DNA of 64,000 bases from Planotetraspora silvatica. GTDB taxonomy: Bacteria; Actinomycetota; Actinomycetes; Streptosporangiales; Streptosporangiaceae. Location: NCBI RefSeq assembly GCF_016863315.1, contig NZ_BOOQ01000026.1:184426-248425 (forward strand), written 5' to 3'. Under the pieces are notes generated by a model. It saw nothing but the letters and a program-made list of their open reading frames with translations. It did not search any database and was not told where the DNA came from. This document shows positions 50,409-59,144 of this stretch, one piece after another. The translations under genes were made by a program, and so were the position numbers. Every line of letters starts with the position of its first letter. The stretch's first letter is position 1.

Positions 50409-51734
50409 ATGCGGCCGATATCTAATCGGCTCGTGGATCGGATCACGCTGGTGCTCGCGGACGACAACCTCATCGTCCGCGAAGGGGTGCGCGCTCTGCT
50501 CGCCCGCGACCCCGCCCTCGAGGTCGTGGGGCTCGCGGCCGACTACGACGAACTGGTCGCGGCCGCGGTACGGCTGCGCCCGCAAGTCATCGTCACCGAC
50601 ATCCGGATGCCGCCCACCTTCCAGGACGAGGGCATCGAGGCCGCGCGCGAGGTGCGCAGGCGGTTGCCGGGAACCGGCACGGTCGTGCTCAGCCAGTACG
50701 ACGACCCCGAGTACGCCGTCCGGCTGCTGGGGGACGGCGCGGCGGGCTACGCCTACCTCCTCAAGGACCGGGTGTCGGACGCCGGGCTGCTCGGCCGGGC
50801 GATCCGCGCGGTCGCCACCGGTGGATCCCTGATCGACCCGATGATCGTGCGAGAGCTCATGGACCCCGCCCGCGACGAGGGCGCGCTGTCCGAGGCGAAG
50901 GAGAGCCTGCTCCGCCAGGTCGCCGAGGGGAGACCGGTCAAGGCGATCGCCCTGGCCAGTGGAGACACGCCGGAGGCGGTGAACGCCGCGATCGAGCAGC
51001 TCTTCCTCGACCTCGCCGACGGCGCGAGCAAGGGACGGCAGAGCGCGCTACGCCGGCTGCGCATGCTGCACACCGCGATCCTGCGCCGTGAGGAGCAGGG
51101 CGAGACGTTGTCCCGGCTCCTGCCGAGCGGCCTGGCGGACAAGCTCCGCAGGGACCGCGGGGCGGTCGATCGGACCGAGCGCCTGAACGTCACCGTCCTC
51201 ATGTCCGACGTGCGCGGTTACTCGGGCATCGCGGAGAGCACCGACCCGGCCGTCCTCGCGGGACAGCTCAACGCCCATCGCAGGGCGATGAACGGGGCGA
51301 TCCTCGACGCCGGCGGGACCGTGATGCAGTACGTCGGTGACGCCGTGATGGCCGTCTTCGGCGCGCCCGACCCGTCGCCCGACCATGCGCGCAGCGCCAT
51401 CCGGGCGGCCTGTGACATGCACGTACGGCAGGCCGAGCTGGACGCCGTGTGGGCGGCGCAGGACCTGGCTCCCTTCTGGCTCGGCATCGGGCTGTCCACA
51501 GGGGAGGTGGCGGCGGCGCTGCTCGGCAGCGACGAGCGGGTGGAGTACACGCTCGTCGGCGACACCGTCAACCTCGCCCAGCGGATGCAGGACCTGGCCC
51601 GCCCCGCGGGGACGGTCGCCGCCGAGACGACCGTCCGCGCGGGCGGCGACGCCTGGCCGTGGAAGTCCCTGGGCGCGCGCCCGGTCAAGGGCCGCAGCAC
51701 TCCCGTCAACGCCTATCACCTGGTGGTGAACTGA
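50409..51734 (+). CDS. receiver - degenerate LuxR HTH - class III nucleotide cyclase fusion
   Basis: 441 residues from ATG 50409 (GTG 50433 possible). Residues 11-135 are a NarL-type receiver with phosphorylation Asp64 in VTDIRMPP and Lys119. Residues about 160-205 align with a LuxR helix-turn-helix but have lost its key positions. Residues 258-440 are a class III cyclase: metal Asp267 (MSDVRGYSG) and Asp311 (YVGDAVMAVFG), and catalytic Asn388/Arg392 in VNLAQR. The Lys that usually selects adenine is Gln307; Asp385 (GDTVN) is retained. Predicted cytoplasmic, phosphorylation-controlled cyclase; product cAMP or cGMP uncertain. Confidence 0.88.
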   Translation: MRPISNRLVDRITLVLADDNLIVREGVRALLARDPALEVVGLAADYDELVAAAVRLRPQVIVTDIRMPPTFQDEGIEAAREVRRRLPGTGTVVLSQYDDPEYAVRLLGDGAAGYAYLLKDRVSDAGLLGRAIRAVATGGSLIDPMIVRELMDPARDEGALSEAKESLLRQVAEGRPVKAIALASGDTPEAVNAAIEQLFLDLADGASKGRQSALRRLRMLHTAILRREEQGETLSRLLPSGLADKLRRDRGAVDRTERLNVTVLMSDVRGYSGIAESTDPAVLAGQLNAHRRAMNGAILDAGGTVMQYVGDAVMAVFGAPDPSPDHARSAIRAACDMHVRQAELDAVWAAQDLAPFWLGIGLSTGEVAAALLGSDERVEYTLVGDTVNLAQRMQDLARPAGTVAAETTVRAGGDAWPWKSLGARPVKGRSTPVNAYHLVVN

Positions 51735-51736
51735 AC

Positions 51737-52411
51737 ATGCCCACCGCTGTTGAGATGAAGGGGGCCAGGCGGACCTTCGCCGCGGAGCTCGCCCCCGTCC
51801 GCGCCCTCCGGGGTGTCGACCTGTCCGTGAACGAGGGCGAGTTCATCGCCGTCACGGGCCCGTCAGGGTGCGGCAAGTCCACCCTCCTCAACGTCATCGC
51901 CGGGCTGGACACGGTGGACGAGGGCACGATCGAGGTCGCCGGCGAGCGGGTCGACGGCCGCGACGAGGACTGGCTCGCCCGCTTCCGGCGCCACCACATC
52001 GGCTTCGTCTTCCAGTTCTTCAACCTGCTCGACGGCGTCTCGGCGCTGGACAACCTCGTCATGCCGGGAGTCCTGGGCGGCATGAAACGGCGGGCCGCCG
52101 AGACCCGGGCGCGTGACCTGCTCGACCTGCTCGGGCTCGGCGACCGCACCCACCAGGTGCCCGCGGTGTTGTCGGGAGGGCAGCGCCAGCGGCTGGCCAT
52201 CGCCCGTGCCCTGGTGAACGAGCCGACACTCCTGCTCGCGGACGAGCCGACCGGGGCGCTCGACAGCGAAGGCGGGATGGAGGTCCTCGAGCTGTTCCGC
52301 CGGCTTCACGACGACGGCCAGACGATCATCATGGTCACGCACTCACCGGACGTGGCGGCGGGCGCGGGCAGGGCCGTACGACTGCGCGACGGCAGGGTGG
52401 ACGTGCCATGA
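51737..52411 (+). CDS. ABC transporter ATP-binding protein (MacB/LolD type)
   Basis: 224 residues from ATG 51737, three bases after the cyclase stop. Walker A VTGPSGCGKST, Q-loop FVFQFFNLLD, signature LSGGQRQR, Walker B LLLADEPTGALD and H-loop VTHS are intact. Length and Q-loop place it with the MacB/LolD/FtsE group that pair with FtsX-like permeases. It overlaps permease 1 by four bases, so cyclase, ATPase, both permeases and probably the kinase form one operon. Confidence 0.92.
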   Translation: MPTAVEMKGARRTFAAELAPVRALRGVDLSVNEGEFIAVTGPSGCGKSTLLNVIAGLDTVDEGTIEVAGERVDGRDEDWLARFRRHHIGFVFQFFNLLDGVSALDNLVMPGVLGGMKRRAAETRARDLLDLLGLGDRTHQVPAVLSGGQRQRLAIARALVNEPTLLLADEPTGALDSEGGMEVLELFRRLHDDGQTIIMVTHSPDVAAGAGRAVRLRDGRVDVP

Positions 52412-54810
52412 CGACGATCTCCACGTGGCTGCGCATCGAACTGCGCAGGCGCTGGCGGCCCCTGGTGGTGCTCGCCCTGCTCGTGGCCTTCGCCACCACG
52501 ACGGTGCTGACCGCCTTCGCGGGCGCCCGTCGCGGTGAGACCGCGGTCGACCGGCTCCTGGCACCGACCCTGCCCGCCACCGTCGCCGTCCTGCCCAACC
52601 AGCCGGGCTTCGACTGGGAGAAGATCCGCACTCTGCCGCAGGTCGAGGCGCTCACGTTGTTCCCCGTGTCGGGCTTCGGGGTCGACGACATCCCCTGGAC
52701 CGACCATGTGGACGCGTTCCCCCCGGTCGACGACCAGTTGCTGCGCACCATCGAGCGGCCCGTCGTCATGGAAGGACGGCTCCCCGACCAGTCGCGTGTC
52801 GACGAGGTCGTCGTCGCCCCGGGCTTCCTCGCGTCCTACCACCGGAAGGTCGGCGACCAGGTGACCCTGCGGCTCCCGTCGCCGGAGCAGATCGACCGCG
52901 AGGACTTCGACCCGGCCACAGGTGAGCCGTTCGCCGGTCCCACGGTCAAGGCCAGGATCGTCGGCGTGATCAGGACCCCGTGGTTCGCGGAGGACGTCGG
53001 AAGCCCGGGAGGCGTGCTCCCGTCGTCCGCGCTCGTCACCCGGTACCGCGACAACCTCATCGGGCAGTCCAGCTTCGTCAACGCCCTGGTGCGTCTGAAG
53101 GGCGGTGCCGACGACGTGGAGAGCTTCCGCGCGGGTCTGGCGGCGGCGTCCGGCCGCAACGACATCGACGTCTGGGACATCGACGTCAAGTTCCACGAAC
53201 CGCGCCGGCAGCTGAACCACTTCGAGGCGATCTCTCTGGCGGCCTTCGGCCTGGCGGCCCTTGCCGCGGCGATCGTGCTGGTCGGCCAGTCGGTGGCGCG
53301 GTACGCCGCGGCCACCGCGGCCGACCTGCACGTGCTGCGCGCCGTCGGGCTGGCCACCCGCCAGGGCGTCGTGCTGGCGTCTGCGGCGCCCTTCCTGGCC
53401 TCCCTGGCAGGCGCCACCCTTGGTGTCGCGGGGGCGGCCGTCGCCTCGTTGTGGACGCCCATCGGAGCGGCGTCGCTGCAAGAGCCTGCTCCCGGCTTCG
53501 ACGTGGACTGGCTGGTCCTGGTGGCCGGGTGGGTGCTCGTGCCCCTCCTCGTGGTGGTGGGGGCCGGGAGCGCGGCCGCGTTCGCCCTGGTCGTGCGGCA
53601 CGGCGAGGGGTCACCGCGCCGGTCGGTGGTGGCACTCACCGCTGCCCGTCTGGGCCTTCCGGTGCCGATGGTGGTCGGCGCCCGCCTGGCACTGGAGCCC
53701 GGCCGCGGGCGCAGCGCCGTGCCGGTGCGGCCCGCGCTGTTCGGGGCCGTTGCCGGAGTCCTCGGGGTGCTGGCCGCGTTCACGTTCTCCGCCGGTGTGC
53801 ACGACGCTGCCACCAATCCGGAGCGGTTCGGCCAGACCCACCAGTTGGAGAGCTATCTCGGCTTCAACGGTGAGGACATGGGGCCGGTCAAGGACCTGCT
53901 TCCCGCGATCGCTGCGGATCCGCAGGTGGCGTCGGTCAACGACTCCCGGATTGCGGTCGCGGAATCCGTCGGGACCGTGAATCCCACCTCGGTGACCACC
54001 TACACCTATGCCCCCATGGGAGGGCCGTTCCCGGTGGTCATGTTCGAGGGACGGCTGCCCGCCGGCGCCGGAGAGATCGTGCTCGCCCCGGGCAGCGCGG
54101 ACAGGATGGGGGCGGAGGTCGGCGGACGGGTTCGGCTGGCGAGTGGAGGCTCGCCGGTGACGATGACGGTGACGGGGATCGGCTTCGTGCCGGCGGGCCC
54201 CCACAACAACTACAGCGACGGCGCGTGGGCCACTTCCGCCGGGTACGACCGGCTCTTCGCGGGTGCGAGCTATAAGTTCAAGTTCCACCTCGCCCACGTG
54301 ACACTGCGGCCAGGCGCGGACCCGAAGGCCGTCGCCGCCCGGTTGTCGGCCATGGGCCCCGGGTTCGCCCCACCCGAGCCGCTACCGGAACTGCGGAAGA
54401 TCCGTGACGTGCAGGCGCTGCCCATCGTGCTGGCGGGGTTTCTCGCGGTGCTCGCCGTGGGCGCGGTCGGCCATGCCCTGGCCACCGCCGTACGGCGGCG
54501 CCGTCATGAGGTGGCCGTGTTGCGCGCGCTGGGCATGACCCGTCCGCAGGCGCGCTGGGCGGTGGTCACCCAGGCCACCCTGCTCACGCTGGTGGGACTC
54601 GCCGTCGGCGTGCCGCTGGGTGTGGCGATGGGCCGTACGGTCTGGCGGCTGGTCGCGGACTTCATGCCGCTCGACTACCTGGTGCCGGTCGCCTTCTGGG
54701 CGTTGTTGCTGATCGCGCCGGTCGCGTTGCTGCTCGCGAACCTGCTCGCCGCGTGGCCGGGCCGCATCGCCGCCGGGCTCCGCATCGGCCACGTTCTCCG
54801 GACGGAATAG
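52408..54810 (+). CDS. ABC transporter permease 1 (FtsX-like, two FtsX domains)
   Basis: 800 residues. One N-terminal membrane helix (WRPLVVLALLVAFATTTVLTAF), then an extracytoplasmic domain to about 270, then helices in two FtsX blocks at about 275-400 and 670-790. The C-terminal VRRRRHEVAVLRALGMTRPQARW is the FtsX coupling motif. It is a paralogue of the next gene, 800 residues with the same architecture. Probably moves a lipophilic molecule out of or along the membrane. Confidence 0.9.
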   Translation: MTTISTWLRIELRRRWRPLVVLALLVAFATTTVLTAFAGARRGETAVDRLLAPTLPATVAVLPNQPGFDWEKIRTLPQVEALTLFPVSGFGVDDIPWTDHVDAFPPVDDQLLRTIERPVVMEGRLPDQSRVDEVVVAPGFLASYHRKVGDQVTLRLPSPEQIDREDFDPATGEPFAGPTVKARIVGVIRTPWFAEDVGSPGGVLPSSALVTRYRDNLIGQSSFVNALVRLKGGADDVESFRAGLAAASGRNDIDVWDIDVKFHEPRRQLNHFEAISLAAFGLAALAAAIVLVGQSVARYAAATAADLHVLRAVGLATRQGVVLASAAPFLASLAGATLGVAGAAVASLWTPIGAASLQEPAPGFDVDWLVLVAGWVLVPLLVVVGAGSAAAFALVVRHGEGSPRRSVVALTAARLGLPVPMVVGARLALEPGRGRSAVPVRPALFGAVAGVLGVLAAFTFSAGVHDAATNPERFGQTHQLESYLGFNGEDMGPVKDLLPAIAADPQVASVNDSRIAVAESVGTVNPTSVTTYTYAPMGGPFPVVMFEGRLPAGAGEIVLAPGSADRMGAEVGGRVRLASGGSPVTMTVTGIGFVPAGPHNNYSDGAWATSAGYDRLFAGASYKFKFHLAHVTLRPGADPKAVAARLSAMGPGFAPPEPLPELRKIRDVQALPIVLAGFLAVLAVGAVGHALATAVRRRRHEVAVLRALGMTRPQARWAVVTQATLLTLVGLAVGVPLGVAMGRTVWRLVADFMPLDYLVPVAFWALLLIAPVALLLANLLAAWPGRIAAGLRIGHVLRTE

Positions 54811-54812
54811 TC

Positions 54813-57215
54813 ATGATCGCCACATGGCTCCGGTTGGAACTGCGTCGCCGCTGGCGGCCGCTACTGATGCTCGCCCTCCTCGTGGCCTTCGCCACCGCGA
54901 CGGTCCTGGCCGCCTTCGCGGGCGCCCGCCGCGCAGTCACCGCGATCGACCGGCTTCAGGTGGGGACCCTGCCCGCCACCATCGCTGTCCTGCCCAATCA
55001 GCCGGACTTCGACTGGGGGGCGATCCGGGCACTGCCCGAGGTCGAGACGCTGACGACGTTTCCGGTGTCGGGCTTCGGAGTCGACGGCATCCCCATGAGT
55101 GAGAACCCGTCCACGTTCCCTCCCGCCGACGATGATGTCCTGCGGACCATCGAACGGCCCGTCGTTCTGGAAGGGCGGCTGCCCGACCCGGCGCGGATCG
55201 ACGAGGTCGTGGTCAGCCCACGCTTCCCGGTCGTCTACCACCGTGATGTCGGAGACGACCTGACCCTGCGGCTGATGTCGGTCGCGCAGGCGAGCCGCGA
55301 CGACTTCGACCCGGCCGGCGCCGAACCGCTCGCCGGCCCCGCAGTCAAGGTGAGGATCGTCGGGGTGATCCTTTCGCCGTGGTACACGGAGGACGTCGGG
55401 CAGACGCCAGGCCTGCTCCCGACGCCCGCGCTCTTCGCTCGGTACCCGGACAACTTCGTCGGCCCGAACGGGACCATCAACGCCCTCGTGCGTCTGAAGG
55501 GCGGCATCACCGCGCTGCACGCCTTCCAGGAAGGTCTCGCACGGGCTTCGAAGCGCAACGACATCGACGTGTGGGATCTGGAGTCCAAGTTCCAGGACAC
55601 CCGACGGAGGGTGGACGCCTTCGAGGCCGCGTCGCTGTCGGCCTTCGGCCTGGCCGCGCTGGCTGCCGCGATCGTGCTGATCGGCCAGTCGGTGGCACGT
55701 TATGCCACCGCCACCGTGGCCGACCTGCAGGTGCTGCGCGCCGTGGGGCTGACCTCCCGACAGGGCGTCGTGGTGGCTTCAGCCGGGCCGCTCCTCGCCG
55801 CGCTGGCGGGGGCGACGCTGGGGGTGGTGGGCGCGGCGGTCGCCTCGGTGTGGATGCCGATCGGTGCGGCGGCCCTGCACGAGTCCGCTCCCGGGTTCGA
55901 CGTGGACTGGCTGATCCTGGGGGCCGGCTGGGTGCTGGCTCCCGTCCTGGTGCTGGCCGGAGCGGCAGGCTCGGCGGCGGTCGCGCTGGTCGTGCGGCGT
56001 GGCGCGGGGTCTGCGCGCCGCTCGGCCGTCGCGCTCGCGGCGGCACGGCTGGGATTGCCGGTTCCCATGGTGGTCGGTGCCAGGTTCGCTCTGGAGCCTG
56101 GACGCGGGCGGAGCGCCGTTGCGGTGCGGCCCGCGCTGCTCGGGGCCGTCGCCGGGGTGCTCGGGGTGCTGGCCGCGTTCACGTTCTCGGCCGGCGTGAG
56201 CGACGCGGCGGGCCATCCGGAGCGGTTCGGCCAGACCTTCGAACTGAGTACCTGGGCGGGCTTCAACGGCGACGACTTCGCGTCGGTCAAGGAGGTGCTT
56301 CCCGCGATCGCCAAGGATCCGGGAGTCGCGTCCGTCAACGACGCCAGGATCGCGGTCGCGGAATCGGTCGCGGAATCGGTCCCGGCCTCGGTCACCACCT
56401 ACACCTACGCCCCACAGGGCGGTCCGTTCCCCGTGGTCATGCTGGAGGGAAGCCTGCCCTCCAGCGCCGACGAGATCGCGCTGGCCCCGCTCAGCGCGCA
56501 ACGCCTGCACGCGGAGGTCGGCGGCGAGGTGCGACTGGAGAGCGGAGGAGAGCCGGTGACGATGAAGGTGACCGGGATCGCCTTCGTGCCGGTGGGGTCT
56601 CACAACAACTACAGCGACGGGGCGTGGGCGACTCCCGCCGGCTACGACCGGCTCTTCGAGAAGGCCTACTTCCCGTTCAAGTTTCATCTGGTGCTGGTTT
56701 CGCTCCGTCCTGACGCGGACCCGAAGGCCGTCGCCGCTCGTCTGGCCGCCGCGACCGGAGGCGCCCCGTTCAGCGAGTCTCCTCCGCTCCTGGAGATGCA
56801 GCAGATCCGCGACGTCGAGCAGCTGCCCATCGTGCTGGCGGGCTTCCTCGCGCTGCTCGCGCTGGGCGCGGTGGGGCATGCCCTGGCCACCGCCGTACGG
56901 CGGCGGCGCCACGAGGTGGCGGTGTTGCGGGCGCTCGGCATGACCAGGAGGCAGGCACGATGGTCGGTGGTGGTCCAGGCCACGCTTCTCGCGCTGATCG
57001 GGCTCGCGGTCGGCGTCCCCCTCGGGGTGGCGGTGGGCCGGACGGTCTGGCGGGTGGTCGCGGACTTCATGCCGCTCGACTACCTCGTGCCGGTCGCGTT
57101 CTGGGCGTTGCTGCTGATCGCGCCGGTCGCGTTGTTGCTCGCCAACCTGCTCGCCGCGTGGCCGGGCCGCATCGCCGCCGGGCTCCGCATCGGCCACGTT
57201 CTCCGGACGGAGTAG
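54813..57215 (+). CDS. ABC transporter permease 2 (FtsX-like paralogue)
   Basis: 800 residues from ATG 54813, two bases after permease 1. Same domain order: helix, extracytoplasmic domain, FtsX block, second extracytoplasmic domain, FtsX block. About 70 percent of residues look identical by eye, and the last 150 bases differ at only about six positions. Small differences include a duplicated VAES motif (ESVAESV). With one shared ATPase, the pair would form a heterodimeric permease. Confidence 0.9.
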   Translation: MIATWLRLELRRRWRPLLMLALLVAFATATVLAAFAGARRAVTAIDRLQVGTLPATIAVLPNQPDFDWGAIRALPEVETLTTFPVSGFGVDGIPMSENPSTFPPADDDVLRTIERPVVLEGRLPDPARIDEVVVSPRFPVVYHRDVGDDLTLRLMSVAQASRDDFDPAGAEPLAGPAVKVRIVGVILSPWYTEDVGQTPGLLPTPALFARYPDNFVGPNGTINALVRLKGGITALHAFQEGLARASKRNDIDVWDLESKFQDTRRRVDAFEAASLSAFGLAALAAAIVLIGQSVARYATATVADLQVLRAVGLTSRQGVVVASAGPLLAALAGATLGVVGAAVASVWMPIGAAALHESAPGFDVDWLILGAGWVLAPVLVLAGAAGSAAVALVVRRGAGSARRSAVALAAARLGLPVPMVVGARFALEPGRGRSAVAVRPALLGAVAGVLGVLAAFTFSAGVSDAAGHPERFGQTFELSTWAGFNGDDFASVKEVLPAIAKDPGVASVNDARIAVAESVAESVPASVTTYTYAPQGGPFPVVMLEGSLPSSADEIALAPLSAQRLHAEVGGEVRLESGGEPVTMKVTGIAFVPVGSHNNYSDGAWATPAGYDRLFEKAYFPFKFHLVLVSLRPDADPKAVAARLAAATGGAPFSESPPLLEMQQIRDVEQLPIVLAGFLALLALGAVGHALATAVRRRRHEVAVLRALGMTRRQARWSVVVQATLLALIGLAVGVPLGVAVGRTVWRVVADFMPLDYLVPVAFWALLLIAPVALLLANLLAAWPGRIAAGLRIGHVLRTE

Positions 57216-57239
57216 GTATGAAGGAGTCAGGGTGAAGTC

Positions 57240-59144
57240 ATGGTCGTAGCCTCCGTCGTCGTCGCCGCAGCCTGGCTGATCGTCGCCGCCGGTGCGGTGG
57301 CCGCCGATCGCAGGGCACTGGCGCGTGCCGCCCTGCTGGTCGCGATCGCGCAGGGGGTGGCGACGGTCTGGCCGGCCTGCACGCCCCTCGCCGTGGCCGC
57401 CTGGTTCGCCTGCGGGCTCGGCCTGCCCGACGGCGTGCTCGGGTCGTGGACGCGCCGGGCGTTCGCGGCGGGGGTCTTCGCCGCCGCCACGGCCTGGAGC
57501 GTGGTGATGGTCACGGGGGCGACGACGCCGCCGGCCGGGGGCGTCGTCGTGGTGGCGGCGGCGGCTTCGGCCCTCGCACTCATCGCGGTCCTGTTGCGCT
57601 GCCCCCGGGCTCCCGCCGGACGGCGTCGCACACTCCAGTGGGTCGCGGCGGCCGCGGTGGTGACGGTGGCCGCCGACTCCGTGCTGGTCGCGACGTATCT
57701 CCTGCTCGGGACTCCGGACGATCTGCTCACCTGGGCGCTCGCCACGATGGCCCTGATGCCGGTCGGCGTGCTCCTCGGTCAGGTGTCCCTCACCGCCCGG
57801 TTCTCCGAGCGGGGGCTGGTCGAGGCCATCGTGATCGCCGGGCTGGCGATGCTGGTGGTGGCCGTCTATCTGGTCGTGATCATCGGACTGGCCAGGTCGC
57901 CGACGGAGCCGGAGCGCGCCGTGCTGCTCGCAAGCGTGGTCGCGTCCCTCACCGCCGTCGGGCTGGGACTGCCGCTCCGGTTCCGGCTGGTGTCGTTCGG
58001 GGAGGGGCTGCTCGGACGGCGCGGGCAGACGCCGGAGGAGGCGCTGGCGTCGTTCGGGGCGCGGATGAGCCGCGCCGTGCCGTTCGACGAGTTGCTGCTG
58101 CAACTGGTGGAGTCGCTGCGCGCCACGCTCGGCCCCGCTGGAGCCGAGGTCTGGGTGGGCACAGAAGGCGTCCTGCACCGGACCGTCAGCGTTCCCGAAC
58201 GGGGCGACGCCGCGCTGGTGCTCGACCCGAAGGAGCGTCTGGTCGTCGGCCGGACCCGCATCGGCGGGCCCGCCTGGTTGTCGGTCTGGCTGCCGTCCCT
58301 GATCGAGGACAGGGACGCCCCGATCCGGGTCGCTCCCGCGGCACACCTCGGAGACCTGCTCGGCCTGCTCGTGGTGCGGCGGCAGGCCGACGGCGTCGAG
58401 TACTCCGACGAGGACGACCGCGTGCTCATCGAGCTCGCCCGGCAGGTCGGCCTCGCGCTGCACAACATGCGTCTCGACTCGGCGCTCCAGGCGTCGCTGG
58501 AGGAGCTGCGCCAGCGCAATGAGGAACTCCAGGCGTCGCGATTGCGGATCGTCACCGCCGCCGACGCCTCCCGCCGCGCCATCGAGCGCGACCTGCACGA
58601 CGGCGCCCAGCAACATCTCGTCGCGCTCTCGGTAAAACTGGGACTGGCGGGCGAGCTTCTCAAGGAGGATCCGGCCATCGCCGCCGAGATGCTGGAGGAG
58701 TTGCGGGCCGACGTGCAGAGCACCAATGCGGCCTTCCGCGAGCTGGCGCACGGCATCTATCCGCCCCTGCTGCGCGACCACGGCCTCGGGGAGGCCCTGC
58801 GGTCGATCACCCGGCGGGTGGCCCTGCCGTACGAGGTCGACGTGGACCTGCCGCGCCGTTTCTCCGAGCAGGTCGAGGCCGCCGTTTACTTCTGCTGCCT
58901 GGAGGCGATCCAGAACGCGGGCAAGTACGCCGGGCCGGACGCCTCCATCGAGGTGCGCATCCACATGGACGGCGACCTGCTGAGGTTCTCGGTCAGCGAC
59001 GACGGCGCGGGGTTCGACACCGGGGGCGGGCACGGCCACGGGTTCGTCAACATGACCGACCGCCTGGGCGCGATCGGCGGGCGCTTGCGCGTCGAATCGG
59101 ACCCAGGTACGGGGACCACGATAAGCGGGGAAATATCGGTATGA
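57240..59144 (+). CDS. sensor histidine kinase (NarL/DegS type)
   Basis: 634 residues. Residues 1-255 are mostly membrane helices (six to eight), followed by a GAF-like domain at about 270-420, a coiled linker, then HisKA_3 with phospho-His453 in IERDLHDGAQQH and an ATPase domain with NAGKYA and DDGAGFDT. It ends four bases into the next gene. Partner receivers probably include the receiver-cyclase and the NarL protein in this block. Confidence 0.92.
   Translation: MVVASVVVAAAWLIVAAGAVAADRRALARAALLVAIAQGVATVWPACTPLAVAAWFACGLGLPDGVLGSWTRRAFAAGVFAAATAWSVVMVTGATTPPAGGVVVVAAAASALALIAVLLRCPRAPAGRRRTLQWVAAAAVVTVAADSVLVATYLLLGTPDDLLTWALATMALMPVGVLLGQVSLTARFSERGLVEAIVIAGLAMLVVAVYLVVIIGLARSPTEPERAVLLASVVASLTAVGLGLPLRFRLVSFGEGLLGRRGQTPEEALASFGARMSRAVPFDELLLQLVESLRATLGPAGAEVWVGTEGVLHRTVSVPERGDAALVLDPKERLVVGRTRIGGPAWLSVWLPSLIEDRDAPIRVAPAAHLGDLLGLLVVRRQADGVEYSDEDDRVLIELARQVGLALHNMRLDSALQASLEELRQRNEELQASRLRIVTAADASRRAIERDLHDGAQQHLVALSVKLGLAGELLKEDPAIAAEMLEELRADVQSTNAAFRELAHGIYPPLLRDHGLGEALRSITRRVALPYEVDVDLPRRFSEQVEAAVYFCCLEAIQNAGKYAGPDASIEVRIHMDGDLLRFSVSDDGAGFDTGGGHGHGFVNMTDRLGAIGGRLRVESDPGTGTTISGEISV

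Noticed and set aside
55779..59039. Very long minus-strand ORF (1086 codons)
   Set aside because: It is antisense to the permease and kinase genes, composed of His/Arg/Gly-rich sequence with no domain; an artefact of high GC.
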